DNA of 48,140 nucleotides from contig JAHDND010000179.1 of assembly GCA_018435665.1 (NCBI GenBank), positions 1-48,140 on the forward strand. The letters run 5' to 3'. The number at the start of each line of letters is the position of its first letter. Positions within the stretch are counted from its first letter, which is position 1. This stretch comes from Candidatus Thiosymbion sp. Lineage in GTDB: Bacteria; Pseudomonadota; Gammaproteobacteria; Chromatiales; Chromatiaceae. The position numbers were made by a program, and so were the translations under genes. The notes under the pieces are model-generated. The model had not been told where the DNA came from. It made no database searches and saw only the letters and a list, made by a program, of their open reading frames with translations. Positions 36,840 through 44,977 of this stretch are shown in pieces.

Positions 36840-38381
36840 ATGCACCGCCATCCGGAAGTCGCCCGCCTGGAAACGGCCCCCCAGCCCGCCGGCCTCAAGC
36901 GCATCGCCATTGATCCCCTGACCCGGGTCGAGGGGCACGGCAAGGTCACCCTGCTGCAGGACGCCGAGCACCGCATCCAGCAGGCGCGCCTGCACATCGT
37001 CGAATTCCGCGGCTTCGAGAAGTTCATCCAGGGCCGGCCCTACTGGGAACTGCCGGTGATGGTGCAGCGCCTGTGCGGTATCTGCCCGGTAAGTCATCAC
37101 CTCGCCGCGGCCAAGGCCACCGACCAGCTCGTCGGCGTGGACCAGCTCACGCCCACGGCGGAGAAGGTGCGGCGCCTCATGCACCTGGGCCAGACCCTCC
37201 AGTCCCATGCCCTGCACTTCTTCCACCTCTCATCGCCGGACCTGCTCTTCGGTTTTGACGATGCCGTCGCCCATCGCAATATCGTCGGCGTCATCCAGGA
37301 CCACCCGGAGATCGCCAAGCAGGGGGTGCTGCTGCGCAAGTATGGCCAGGAGGTGATCCGCGTCACCTCGGGCAAGCGCATCCATGGCACTGGCGCCATC
37401 CCCGGCGGGGTCAACAAGGCCCTGACGGCGGCGGAGCGGGACTATCTGCTCGCCGATGTCGAGCAGATGATCGCCTGGGGCGAGACGGCAGTCCAGCTCA
37501 TGAAGCGTGTCTTTTTGAGTAACGCCGATTATCACTACCGCTTTGGCGCCGTGGATGCCAACACCCTCAGCCTGGTGGGTCCGGACGGGGCCTTCGAGCT
37601 CTACCACGGTGGCCTGCGCGCCCGGGACCCGGACGGGGGCGAGATCTTCGACTATCAGGATTACCGCCAGTACGAGGAACTCCTGCGGGAGGAGATCAAG
37701 CCCTGGAGCTACATGAAATTCCCCTTCATCGCCAGCCTGGGACCGGCGAGGGGCTGGTACCGGGTCGGTCCCCTGGCCCGGGTCAACAATTGCGAGCGCT
37801 TCGCCACCCCCCTGGCGGAGCAGGAGCGGGAGGACTTTCGCGCGGCGGGGGAGGGGCGGCCCCTCCAGGCGGCCCTGGCCACCCACTGGGCGCGACTCAT
37901 CGAACTGCTCTATTGCGCCGAGGGCATCCAGGAACTGCTCCATGATCCGGACCTGTTGGGGACCGACCTGCTGGTCTCCGGCGAGCGGCGGTCCCGGGGC
38001 ATCGGCGTGGTGGAGGCCCCTCGCGGCACCCTCTTCCACCACTATGAGATCGACGAGGACGGCCTGGTGCGCAAGGCCAATCTCATCGTCTCCACCACCA
38101 ACAACAACCAGGCCATGAACGCCTCCATCCGCCAGGTGGCCGCCCACTACCTGGATGGCCATGAGCTTACCGAGCCCTTGCTCAACCACATCGAGGTCGC
38201 CATCCGCGCCTATGACCCCTGCCTGTCCTGCGCGACCCACGCCATGGGCCGGATGCCACTGGAACTGGAATTGGTGGACGCGGCGGGGTGTTGTCTCGAC
38301 CGACTCTACAAGGGGCCGGATGGCCGGGTGGAGCGGCTGGTGGAGGGCGCCGACGGGGCCCTGGTAGGGGGAGGGGCCTGA
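36840..38381 (+). CDS. hoxH: NAD-reducing [NiFe] hydrogenase large subunit
   Basis: A 513-residue catalytic subunit. The N-terminal nickel motif is RLCGICPVSHHLAA and the C-terminal one DPCLSCATHAMG; together these give the four Cys ligands of the NiFe(CN)2CO site. RVEGHGKV near residue 30 is also typical. A tail of about 38 residues follows the last nickel motif, consistent with a precursor that must be cleaved by the protease encoded next. The ATG at 36840 is chosen because GAGGAG lies eight bases upstream; an in-frame GTG at 36774 lacks such a site. Confidence 0.95.
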   Translation: MHRHPEVARLETAPQPAGLKRIAIDPLTRVEGHGKVTLLQDAEHRIQQARLHIVEFRGFEKFIQGRPYWELPVMVQRLCGICPVSHHLAAAKATDQLVGVDQLTPTAEKVRRLMHLGQTLQSHALHFFHLSSPDLLFGFDDAVAHRNIVGVIQDHPEIAKQGVLLRKYGQEVIRVTSGKRIHGTGAIPGGVNKALTAAERDYLLADVEQMIAWGETAVQLMKRVFLSNADYHYRFGAVDANTLSLVGPDGAFELYHGGLRARDPDGGEIFDYQDYRQYEELLREEIKPWSYMKFPFIASLGPARGWYRVGPLARVNNCERFATPLAEQEREDFRAAGEGRPLQAALATHWARLIELLYCAEGIQELLHDPDLLGTDLLVSGERRSRGIGVVEAPRGTLFHHYEIDEDGLVRKANLIVSTTNNNQAMNASIRQVAAHYLDGHELTEPLLNHIEVAIRAYDPCLSCATHAMGRMPLELELVDAAGCCLDRLYKGPDGRVERLVEGADGALVGGGA

Positions 38382-38388
38382 CCGGACA

Positions 38389-38889
38389 ATGGATCCAGCT
38401 CCGGCTCCGGTCCTGGTCTTCGGCTATGGCAATCCTTCCCGCGGCGACGATGCCTTGGGCCCCGCCCTGATCCAGTGCCTGGAGGATCTGCAAGCCGGTG
38501 GTCCGGCGGCGACCCGCAACCGGTTGCGTCCCGTCGAACTGCTGACTGATTTCCAGCTGCAACCCGAGCACGCCCTGGATCTGGCCGGCCGGGCGGCGGT
38601 GTTTCTGGTGGACGCGGATGCCAGCCTGGATGCCCCCTATCGGCTGGAGCCGATCCTGCCCGCCCAATCGCCCAGCTACACCACCCACGAGATGAGCCCC
38701 GGGGCCTTGCTCTGGGTTTATGACCATATCGGCCTGGGCGACCCCCCACCGAGTTTCCTGTTACGCATACGGGGCACTCACTTCGCCTTGGGCGACCCGC
38801 TGAGCGCGTCCGCGCGGCGCAATCTGGACCTGGCCGTGGCCTTTCTCGTCAGCCGCCTGACCGCGGATCATCCCGTGACGGGGCCCTGA
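38389..38889 (+). CDS. hoxW: Hydrogenase maturation protease HoxW
   Basis: A 166-residue member of the HyaD/HybD/HoxW endopeptidase family, which removes the C-terminal peptide of the large subunit after nickel insertion. Visible are the N-terminal FGYGNPSRGDDALG, the nickel-ligand Glu/Asp regions (LTDFQLQPEHALDL and VFLVDADAS), and the His in THEMSPGALL. It begins eight bases after hoxH, as in other hoxFUYHW operons. The hyp genes needed for the metal cofactor are not in the window. Confidence 0.9.
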   Translation: MDPAPAPVLVFGYGNPSRGDDALGPALIQCLEDLQAGGPAATRNRLRPVELLTDFQLQPEHALDLAGRAAVFLVDADASLDAPYRLEPILPAQSPSYTTHEMSPGALLWVYDHIGLGDPPPSFLLRIRGTHFALGDPLSASARRNLDLAVAFLVSRLTADHPVTGP

Positions 38890-38990
38890 GCGGTGGGGCG
38901 CCCATGGTGTCCCGCCTGCTCAAGCTACTGTGAGCCCCCGGATGCATGTCACACACTGCGCATTTACCCTGTCCCGAGCGAGTCACGTCG

Positions 38991-39968
38991 ATGCGCCCTT
39001 GGTCTCCCCGCCGTCCTCTGCTGCGGCTCTCACTGGTCCCCCTGCTAGTCGGGTATCTGGCGCTGATGGGCTTCATGACCTTGACCCAGGATCAGTTGCT
39101 GTACCGGCCTGATCCAAGCCCACCCTCGACGGGGAATATGAGTGCCCGGCGGGGACCGGCCCTGGCGACCTGGCCGGAGGGGGAAGGGGCCGCCTTTCGC
39201 GGCTATGTCCGGGCCCCAGCTGGGAAGGTTGAGGCCGCCGCGAACCCCGTCGCTGCCCTGGTCCGCGCCCCGCGCGATTCGGACACGACTCCGTCCGCGC
39301 CCCTGAACACCACTGCCCCGCGGGGCACGGTCCTGGTCTTTCACGGCAATGCGGGCAGTGCCCGCGATCGCGCCTACTATCTGCCGGCCCTTGAACCCTT
39401 GGGGGTGCGGGTGGTGCTGGCGGAGTATCCCGGCTACGGCGGACGTCCAGGGCAGCCCAGCGAGGCCGGGCTGGTGGCCGACGGGCGCGAGACCCTGCGC
39501 CAGGTCCGGGCGGCCTATGGCGATCCGGTCTGGGTCTGGGGGGAATCCCTGGGTGCCGCCGTGGCCGCCCAGGTGGGCGCTGATCCGGCTGGCCCCGCCA
39601 CGGGGGTCTTTCTCATCACGCCGTGGGACAACCTGCCCGACTTGGCACAGTCCCTCTACTGGTACCTGCCCGCGCGCTGGCTGGTGCGCGATGCCTACGA
39701 TTCGCGGGCGGCCCTCCAGGGCTATGACGGCCCGATCGGGGTGCTGATCGCCGGCCGGGACCAGATCATTCCGCCCGACCAGGGGCAGCGGCTTTATGCC
39801 GCCCTGCCCGGACCCAAGCGCCAGTGGTTCTTTCCCACCGCCGATCACAACAGCTGGCCCGCCGGGGCCGGGGCGGGCTGGTGGCGGGAGGCCATGGAGT
39901 GGCTGATGGCCGAGGGTGATAGCCGCGGCTCAGCTCAGCCGCCAAAGGTCTCCAGCATCAGCCGCTAA
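38991..39968 (+). CDS. Alpha/beta hydrolase, membrane-anchored
   Basis: A protein of about 325 residues with an N-terminal hydrophobic anchor (SLVPLLVGYLALMGFMTLT) and an alpha/beta hydrolase domain. The oxyanion region is VLVFHGNAGSARDRAYYL, the nucleophile elbow WGESLGAAVA, the acid Asp lies in LIAGRDQIIPPDQG, and the base His in PTADHNSWPA. This resembles the YfhR/BEM46-type hydrolases. The substrate is unknown. An ATG at 38946 would add 15 residues; neither start has a good ribosome-binding site. The last 11 bases overlap the convergent exchanger gene, within a 23-bp tandem duplication that supplies both C-termini. Confidence 0.8.
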   Translation: MRPWSPRRPLLRLSLVPLLVGYLALMGFMTLTQDQLLYRPDPSPPSTGNMSARRGPALATWPEGEGAAFRGYVRAPAGKVEAAANPVAALVRAPRDSDTTPSAPLNTTAPRGTVLVFHGNAGSARDRAYYLPALEPLGVRVVLAEYPGYGGRPGQPSEAGLVADGRETLRQVRAAYGDPVWVWGESLGAAVAAQVGADPAGPATGVFLITPWDNLPDLAQSLYWYLPARWLVRDAYDSRAALQGYDGPIGVLIAGRDQIIPPDQGQRLYAALPGPKRQWFFPTADHNSWPAGAGAGWWREAMEWLMAEGDSRGSAQPPKVSSISR

Positions 39969-39980
39969 AGATCTCCAGCA
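39935..39980. repeat. 23-bp tandem duplication at two convergent gene ends
   Basis: Two adjacent 23-bp units (39935-39957 and 39958-39980) differ at only two positions; both begin TCAGCCGC and end TCTCCAGCA. On the minus strand unit 2 encodes the end of the exchanger (MLEIFSG and stop), and unit 1 would encode a near-copy (MLETFGG and stop) beyond its stop codon. On the plus strand both units fall in the C-terminus of the hydrolase. Confidence 0.8.
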
Positions 39981-40932
39981 TTAGGTAAGAGGTGTAGGCG
40001 CCATAGGCCAGCAGCAGCAGAATGCCATCGACCTGACTAATGCGTCCCGGGCGGCCGAAGAAGCCCCGTCCCAGGACGAAGAGTGACAGGGTCAGGGCGG
40101 ACATGGTGAGGATGTCGCGGTAAAACACTTCGGGGCCCACGGTCAGGGGGCTGATGACTCCGGCGATGCCGACGACCGCGAGGGTGTTGAATAGATTGGA
40201 CCCAATGATGTTGCCCAGGGCCAGATCGTGCTCATTGCGGCGTGCCGCTACGATAGAGGAGGCGAGTTCCGGCAGGGAGGTACCGATGGCGACAATGGTC
40301 AGACCGATGATCAGGTCGCTGATCCCCAGGCCCTGGGCGATCTCCACCGCACCCCAGACCAGCAAGCGGGAGCTCAGGATCAGCAGCACCAGGCCGGCGC
40401 AGGTCCAGAAGAGGGCCTGACGGGGGCTCAGATGCACGGCGGCCAGTTCCAAGTCCACCTCCTGGTCCAGGGCATCATCCGCTTTGCGCAGCCCTTGCCA
40501 GATCATCCAGCCCATGACCCCGGCGAAGACCGCCAGCAGGGTCCAGGCGTCCAGGCGGGTGATCGTGCCATTCCAGACCTGCCAGGCGGCCAGGGCGGTG
40601 ATGGCGGCCAGGATGGGCAGCTCGCGGCGCAGGACCTGGGAGTGGACGGCGATGGGGCTGATGACCGCCGTGACCCCCAGGATCAGGGCGATATTGGCGA
40701 TATTGGAGCCATAGGCGTTACCCAGGGCGATGCCGGGGCTACCCTCCCAGGCGGCCAGGGCGGAGACCACCAGTTCCGGCGCGGAGGTGCCGAAACCCAC
40801 GATGACCATCCCGACCAGCCGGGCCGGCATCCCGTAGTGTCGCGCCGTGGCGGCGGCGCCATCGACAAAACGGTCCGCGCTCCAGACCAGGAGTCCCAGA
40901 CCCAGGACAAGGGCAACAGTCGCAAGCAGCAT
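39958..40932 (-). CDS. Na+/Ca2+ exchanger-type membrane protein (CaxA/YrbG family)
   Basis: A protein of about 324 residues with ten predicted membrane helices arranged as two homologous halves. The cation-binding alpha repeats are GFGTSAPELVVSALAAW with ALGNAYGSNIANIALILG, and AIGTSLPELASSIVAA with ALGNIIGSNLFNTLAVVG. The acidic loop between halves (KADDALDQEVDLE) is also typical. It exchanges Ca2+ or K+ for Na+ or H+ across the inner membrane. The ATG complementary to 40930-40932 is chosen; a TTG at 40956 would add eight residues. Neither has a clear ribosome-binding site. It is convergent with the hydrolase gene and overlaps it by 11 bases. Confidence 0.9.
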   Translation of the reverse strand: MLLATVALVLGLGLLVWSADRFVDGAAATARHYGMPARLVGMVIVGFGTSAPELVVSALAAWEGSPGIALGNAYGSNIANIALILGVTAVISPIAVHSQVLRRELPILAAITALAAWQVWNGTITRLDAWTLLAVFAGVMGWMIWQGLRKADDALDQEVDLELAAVHLSPRQALFWTCAGLVLLILSSRLLVWGAVEIAQGLGISDLIIGLTIVAIGTSLPELASSIVAARRNEHDLALGNIIGSNLFNTLAVVGIAGVISPLTVGPEVFYRDILTMSALTLSLFVLGRGFFGRPGRISQVDGILLLLAYGAYTSYLMLEIFSG

Positions 40933-41070
40933 GGCGGGTTCGATCGCAGACGGCAAAGGGGCGCATCATACTCCATTACGGAGAATGTCCTGCCTGGGGA
41001 GGGCTTTTGATTGTCCGGAACCCCTCACTCCATCGATGCCGAAAACTACAGTCTTCGCACATCAATTTTT

Positions 41071-41210
41071 GGTTTTTCCGGGTCGGGTGGCGTTTGGCGA
41101 GGGACAACCTGAATACATCCCTGTAGGGCTGACGACCGCCTCCTTGCGGTCGACACCTCCGCCAGACGCCACCCAACCCTCCCGAGTCGATGCCGAAAAC
41201 GGATATGCGA
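41071..41210. repeat. Dispersed palindromic repeat, copy B (with adjacent end fragment)
   Basis: About 140 bp starting GGTTTTTCCGGGTCGGGTGG and ending ATGCCGAAAACGGATATGCG. Arms of about 20 bp, GGGTCGGGTGGCGTTTGGCG (41080-41099) and CGCCAGACGCCACCCAACCC (near 41161-41180), are inverted copies with two mismatches. The centre contains GACCGC-CTCCTT-GCGGTC. Just upstream (about 41015-41047) is a lone right-end-like fragment, CTCCATCGATGCCGAAAAC. It lies between the exchanger and deformylase genes. Confidence 0.78.
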
Positions 41211-41248
41211 TAGGTATGAAACGCGATGTGTAGGCTACCGGGACTTCG

Positions 41249-41761
41249 TCAGGTGGCAGCGGCTGTCCCCGTGGCTGACCAGCCACGACGCAGACGCAGG
41301 CGCAGGCGTTGCAGCAAGGGTAGGCGGTCGATGAAAAGTGTGCCCTGCAGGTGATCCACCTCATGCTGCAGGCAGACGGCGGGCATGCCCTCCAGTTCCC
41401 GTTCGAAGGGCGTGCCCAGGGTGTCCTGGGCGCTGACCCGGACGCTGATCGCCCGCACCACATTGCCAACCACCCCGGGGACGGAGAGGCAACTCTCCTC
41501 CACCAGGCATTGCGTCGACCCCGGGTGGATCTCCGGGTTGATATAGACCTCGGGCGGGGATTCGCCGCCGGAGAGATCGATGACCAGGACCTGCCGGCGG
41601 TCGCCGGTCTGCGGGGCGGCGAGGCCGATGCCTCCGGAGACCCGCAGGGTCTCGCTGAGGTCGTCCACCAGTCGCGCCAGATCCTCGTCAAAGATTGCAA
41701 CTGGCTGGGCAGATTCCCGCAGGCGTGGGTCCGGATGCGCAAGGATGGGAAGGATAGCCAT
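41249..41761 (-). CDS. def: Peptide deformylase
   Basis: A 170-residue metalloenzyme that removes the formyl group from new N-termini. The three motifs are present: GGIGLAAPQ, EESCLSVPG (the usual EGCLS with Gly replaced by Ser; its Cys binds the metal) and QHEVDHLQG (H-E-x-D-H, two metal-binding His and the catalytic Glu). The start is MAILPIL, with the ATG complementary to 41759-41761. The C-terminus is a short Arg/Leu-rich helix (LLQRLRLRLRRG). Genomes often carry more than one def copy; fmt, its common neighbour, is not seen here. Confidence 0.93.
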   Translation of the reverse strand: MAILPILAHPDPRLRESAQPVAIFDEDLARLVDDLSETLRVSGGIGLAAPQTGDRRQVLVIDLSGGESPPEVYINPEIHPGSTQCLVEESCLSVPGVVGNVVRAISVRVSAQDTLGTPFERELEGMPAVCLQHEVDHLQGTLFIDRLPLLQRLRLRLRRGWSATGTAAAT

Positions 41762-41859
41762 GTGGCGGTGTCTCAATTACCCGAGAAAGCTCTATGTCCT
41801 TTCGCCCGGTTTGTTCCCTGGGGAATTTGCTCGATTCGGGAAACCATTGATGGACAGTT

Positions 41860-43341
41860 TTAACTGGACGTACGGTCGGAACCGATTGCAGGGGTAGGGG
41901 GGCTGGCCGCGGCGAGCACGGGTTCCGGGCTAGCCACCGCGCCTTGCTTGGTGGCGTGGCGGATCAAGGGCAGGGTGGCGAGGATGGTGATCACCAGCAG
42001 ACCGATCTCGACCAGGTACACGCTGAGGTAACCGTTGGCGCTCCCGGGCAGGCCCCAGGGTCCGGGTCCCGTGCCCAGGAGGGTATTGATGAGGTCGCGC
42101 AGGGTGCCGCTGAGGGCCATGCCCACACCAGCGGCGGTGGCCTGGACCGCGCCCCAGGCGCCAAGGGCCAGACCAGCCTGGTCCCGGGGGGCACGATTCA
42201 TGGTGGCGGTCAGGGTGCCATGGCCAAAGAGGGCGCCGCCAAATCCGATGAGGAAATTGCCGATGAGGAAGACCCAGGTGATGTTGAGGGGGGCGGCGGC
42301 GATCACCAGGACGAAGGCGGGCAGGCCGATGAGGGCGCCGTTGTTGGCCATGCGGTAGGGATCGCCTCCGCGGCCGAGGACCTGGGAGGCGAAGCCAAAG
42401 CCGATCAGCCCGCCCACGGCCAGCAGGGCCGTCAATTTAGTGGTCGCGCTGACGGTGAGATTGAGGATCTGCCCGCCGAAGGGTTCGAGCAGGATGTCGG
42501 CCATGCCGAAGGCCATGGTCCCCAGGCCGACGACGACCAGACGGCGTACCGCGTGCTCGCCCTGGCAGAAGCTGGCCCAGGATTCGCTGAAACTGGGATC
42601 GGCCGCGGGCGGAGGGGCTCCATGGCGCGGGCGCCGCGTCTCCTGTTTCCACATGGCGGCGAAGTTCAGGACCATGGTCAGGACCGCGGTACCCTGGATC
42701 ACTTGAATCAAGCGGCCTGGGGAGAAAGTGGTCAGAAGGGCGCCATAGATCAGCGCGCTGGCGATCATGCCCAGGAGCAGCATGACGTACATCAGCCCCA
42801 CCACCCGCGGATGGGATTCCGGCGGGGTCAGGTCCGTCGCCAGGGCGAGGCCAGCCGTCTGGACGATGTGTACCCCCGCCCCGACCAATAGGAAGGCCAG
42901 GCCAGCGGAGACCAGGCCGATCCAGAGCGGGGCATGCGCCGCCTCCATCTTGCCCGCGAGCACCAGCAGGGCGAAGGGCATGATGGCGAAGCCGCCGAAT
43001 TGCAGCAGGGTACCGTTCCAGATGAAGGGGACCCGGCGCCAGCCAAGCTCACAGCGATGGGTATCGGAACGGTGGCCGATCAGGGCACGAAAGGGGGCGA
43101 AGACCAGGGGTAGGGCGAGCATGATGCCGACCAGGGAGGCGGGCACGTTCAACTCGACGATCATCACGCGATTGAGGGTCCCCACCAGCAGCACCAGGGC
43201 CATGCCGACGGAAACCTGAAACAGGGAGAGCCGCAGGAGCCGCCCGAGGGGAAGATCCGGGGTTGCGACATCGGCAAAGGGAAGGTAACGCGGGCCTAGG
43301 GCGACCCACGTGGACATCAGTTTGAGCCCGAGGCGCTTCAA
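41860..43341 (-). CDS. pucC: PucC/BCH2-family light-harvesting complex assembly protein
   Basis: A 493-residue protein with twelve predicted membrane helices of the bacteriochlorophyll-delivery branch of the major facilitator fold. Characteristic stretches are PDLPLGRLLRLSLFQVSVGM, LNRVMIVELNVPASLVG, FAPFRALIGHRSDTH and WRRVPFIWNGTLLQFGGFAI. PucC and LhaA help assemble LH2 and LH1. Its position directly after pucBA argues for LH2. The start is taken as TTG (complement of 43339-43341) with GAGG about 11 bases upstream; an ATG at 43317 would drop eight residues. A hairpin terminator lies between pucA and this gene, so it probably receives only part of the puc transcripts. Confidence 0.92.
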   Translation of the reverse strand: MKRLGLKLMSTWVALGPRYLPFADVATPDLPLGRLLRLSLFQVSVGMALVLLVGTLNRVMIVELNVPASLVGIMLALPLVFAPFRALIGHRSDTHRCELGWRRVPFIWNGTLLQFGGFAIMPFALLVLAGKMEAAHAPLWIGLVSAGLAFLLVGAGVHIVQTAGLALATDLTPPESHPRVVGLMYVMLLLGMIASALIYGALLTTFSPGRLIQVIQGTAVLTMVLNFAAMWKQETRRPRHGAPPPAADPSFSESWASFCQGEHAVRRLVVVGLGTMAFGMADILLEPFGGQILNLTVSATTKLTALLAVGGLIGFGFASQVLGRGGDPYRMANNGALIGLPAFVLVIAAAPLNITWVFLIGNFLIGFGGALFGHGTLTATMNRAPRDQAGLALGAWGAVQATAAGVGMALSGTLRDLINTLLGTGPGPWGLPGSANGYLSVYLVEIGLLVITILATLPLIRHATKQGAVASPEPVLAAASPPTPAIGSDRTSS

Positions 43342-43363
43342 TCTGGTGCAAACCTCAATAACG

Positions 43364-43394
43364 AAAAATGGGCCGGGATTGGTAATCCCGACCC
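43364..43394 (-). terminator. Terminator or attenuator between pucA and pucC
   Basis: On the minus strand GGGTCGGGATT, loop ACC, AATCCCGGCCC forms an 11-bp stem with one G-T pair (43370-43380 with 43384-43394), followed by five T residues (43364-43368). This is a typical Rho-independent terminator. It would keep antenna mRNA abundant relative to pucC, as known for other puc operons. Confidence 0.8.
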
Positions 43395-43427
43395 ACTAGA
43401 AGCCCCCTCATGAGAGAGGGGAGACGA

Positions 43428-43571
43428 TTAACCGCCCCAAAACTTCGCAATCCAGGTGGTATGGCTCAGGACCGAGTAATGAACGAGCAGGGAGATCACA
43501 GCGACCCCACCCAGGAACAGGGGTAAACCAACCGTGGGTTTAACGACACACCAAATGCGACCTTGGTTCAT
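43428..43571 (-). CDS. pucA: LH2 antenna alpha polypeptide
   Basis: A 47-residue light-harvesting alpha subunit, too short for many gene finders. It starts [20 protein letters not shown], typical of LH2 alpha in purple bacteria. One membrane helix follows, with His31 as ligand of the B850-type bacteriochlorophyll ([14 protein letters not shown]). In the Rhodoblastus acidophilus numbering, which fits here without gaps, positions 44-45 are Phe-Trp instead of the Tyr-Trp of B800-850 complexes. The chain ends two residues later (WGG), without a basic tail. GAGGAG lies eight bases before the ATG. It follows pucB by 10 bases. Confidence 0.93.
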   Translation of the reverse strand: MNQGRIWCVVKPTVGLPLFLGGVAVISLLVHYSVLSHTTWIAKFWGG

Positions 43572-43581
43572 GATTATCTCC

Positions 43582-43746
43582 TCATCCCAGCCAGGGGGTC
43601 AGGATCGCGGCAAGAACATGCGCGATCAACGCGATCACGAAGAAGACACGAGCACCGTCGATGACGTGCTTGTGCAGTTCCTCAGATTCCTTAATCGTCA
43701 GTCCGGTTGGCCACACCCGGTCCGGATCGTTCAGGTCAGTTGCCAT
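43582..43746 (-). CDS. pucB: LH2 antenna beta polypeptide
   Basis: A 54-residue light-harvesting beta subunit: a polar N-terminus ([17 protein letters not shown]), the conserved [14 protein letters not shown] stretch, and one membrane helix with the bacteriochlorophyll-ligating His in [14 protein letters not shown]. It pairs with the alpha subunit to form the LH2 ring in the intracytoplasmic membrane. The ATG complementary to 43744-43746 has GGAG upstream; the frame is open further upstream, but that part is leader sequence. The gene order pucB-pucA-pucC is the standard one. A promoter with a TGT-N12-ACA site lies about 200 bp upstream. Confidence 0.94.
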   Translation of the reverse strand: MATDLNDPDRVWPTGLTIKESEELHKHVIDGARVFFVIALIAHVLAAILTPWLG

Positions 43747-43947
43747 ATGCTTTCTCCGAAGACATTGAGAGGTTTTGCTAACCTCGGTGTCGTGCGAACC
43801 CCGCACGGTGGGTTGCTCCTTGCCGCGCTCCCGGGGAACTTCAGACCCCTGGATAATGCGGGACACGGCTGTTGGTACAGCCTGGCCAAGCCCTAGGAGC
43901 ATGGGTGGCCTCTCGGTTAAGGGATGCCTCTTTCGCCCCTGAGATAC

Positions 43948-44015
43948 ATCCTACTTGCCTCAGATCGACTTGTCAACAAGAGCTGTCTATCTTGAGTGTC
44001 AATTTTTGTTGACAC
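43948..44015 (-). promoter_or_regulatory. puc promoter with PpsR/CrtJ-type site
   Basis: On the minus strand: TGTCAACAAAAATTGACA (44014-43997), a TGT-N12-ACA palindrome inside the longer perfect repeat GTGTCAA / TTGACAC (43996-44015); then 20 bp; then a -35 TTGACA (43976-43971); 17 bp; and a -10 TAGGAT (43953-43948). TGT-N12-ACA is the recognition sequence of the PpsR/CrtJ aerobic repressors of photosynthesis genes. The -35 itself sits in a second partial site (TTGTTGACAA). The leader to pucB is about 200 nt. The same layout recurs upstream of the gene ending at 44149. Confidence 0.75.
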
Positions 44016-44148
44016 ATGTAGCCGGATGAATGCGAAAGGACCTGTGCGGTTGGCTACTTCAGTCCCCAGGGGTCCATTAGGTCTAATGGCTTAGTGTCAA
44101 ATGCCTGGAAGCTCCGCCGGGTCCGGACAGAGCTCCAGGTCGGGCGGA

Positions 44149-44766
44149 TCAGCGCCTGCCGGCCAGCAGGGGCAGACCGAACGTCGAAGAGAGGGGGGCG
44201 GTATTGTCCGTCAGCAGGGGCATGCCGAAGCTCTGATTGCCCATCTGACCGCCATTCATCAGGATCTGCAGGCCGAACAGGGAGGACAGCGGTGCCGCCT
44301 TGTCGCTCAGCAAGCGATAACCGAAGGAGTTGGTCATGGTCACGCGGGACATGAGCTCGACCGCGTCGCACTTACCGGCCTGGGAACTCGACAACAGGGG
44401 GAAACCCATGAAGTCTGAGAAGGGAGCGGCTTGATAACGCTTCTTGGGGATCTCGGGTTCCGGCAAGGTCTCCGTCTCAACGGGTCCGCAGCTGTCCAGG
44501 ATAGAGACCGCTTCCTGGCCGAAACCGAAGGCGGCGCGAACCACCACCAGGGAGCGGCCGCGTTGCAGGCCTTGCGTATAGGCCGAGGTATTGCCGCCCA
44601 AGGCAAACCCGGCGGAGAGGGCGGCCGAAACACCCTCGATCGAGCCGGTGCCACCGCTGCCCGGTGTTACCAGCAGAATGGTGTCGTCAGGAAAACCGGC
44701 CTCCATGAGTTTCCTGACGGCGTCGCGGGCCTGCTGTTCTGTTTCGTACATCCGTACGTAGGTCAT
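44149..44766 (-). CDS. YflT-like N-terminal domain protein with PLSSxFG repeats, LH2-linked
   Basis: A 205-residue soluble-looking protein I cannot assign to a named gene. Residues 1 to about 100 (MTYVRMYETEQQARDAVRKL, AGFPDDTILLVTPG, GRSLVVVRAAFGFGQEAV) resemble the YflT/general-stress domain, with its pattern of Tyr/Glu-rich start and a later V-x-V-x-A-x-F-G strand. The second half is built of short repeats around A-P-L-S-S-x-F-G-L-x-x-L: FSDFMGFPLL, NSFGYRLL, APLSSLFGLQIL, QSFGMPLL and APLSSTFGLPLL. A paralogue of exactly the same length lies upstream. GGAG occurs nine bases before the ATG, in the context TGGAGAGCCAACATG shared with the paralogue. Its promoter matches the puc promoter, suggesting a role with the antenna. 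Function unknown. Confidence 0.8.
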   Translation of the reverse strand: MTYVRMYETEQQARDAVRKLMEAGFPDDTILLVTPGSGGTGSIEGVSAALSAGFALGGNTSAYTQGLQRGRSLVVVRAAFGFGQEAVSILDSCGPVETETLPEPEIPKKRYQAAPFSDFMGFPLLSSSQAGKCDAVELMSRVTMTNSFGYRLLSDKAAPLSSLFGLQILMNGGQMGNQSFGMPLLTDNTAPLSSTFGLPLLAGRR

Positions 44767-44941
44767 GTTGGCTCTCCAGAAGAGTTTGCGGGGGGGAGAA
44801 ATCGCCGTAGCGGCAGGGTGCGCCCGCGCCGGAAGGCCGTTCCCAGGTGACCACGGGACAAGGCGGAGCCCTTGCCGATCCAACCGTCAGGAGCAATGGT
44901 AAGCCCCACGCCAGCATGAGGCCGCATACACCCTAGATGGA

Positions 44942-44970
44942 ATCCTAAGAACGCCCGTGGAAATTGTCAA
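44942..44970 (-). promoter_or_regulatory. Promoter matching the puc promoter
   Basis: On the minus strand a -35 TTGACA (44970-44965), 17-bp spacer and -10 TAGGAT (44947-44942), preceded at exactly 20 bp by a TGT-N12-ACA site (44991-45008). Both hexamers, the spacer and the distance to the site are identical to those of the puc promoter. The start of the downstream gene lies about 175 nt further on. Confidence 0.72.
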
Positions 44971-44977
44971 CACAAAA

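Noticed and set aside
38905..38934. Nine-codon ATG frame after hoxW
   Set aside because: Too short, with no ribosome-binding site and no resemblance to hydrogenase accessory proteins.
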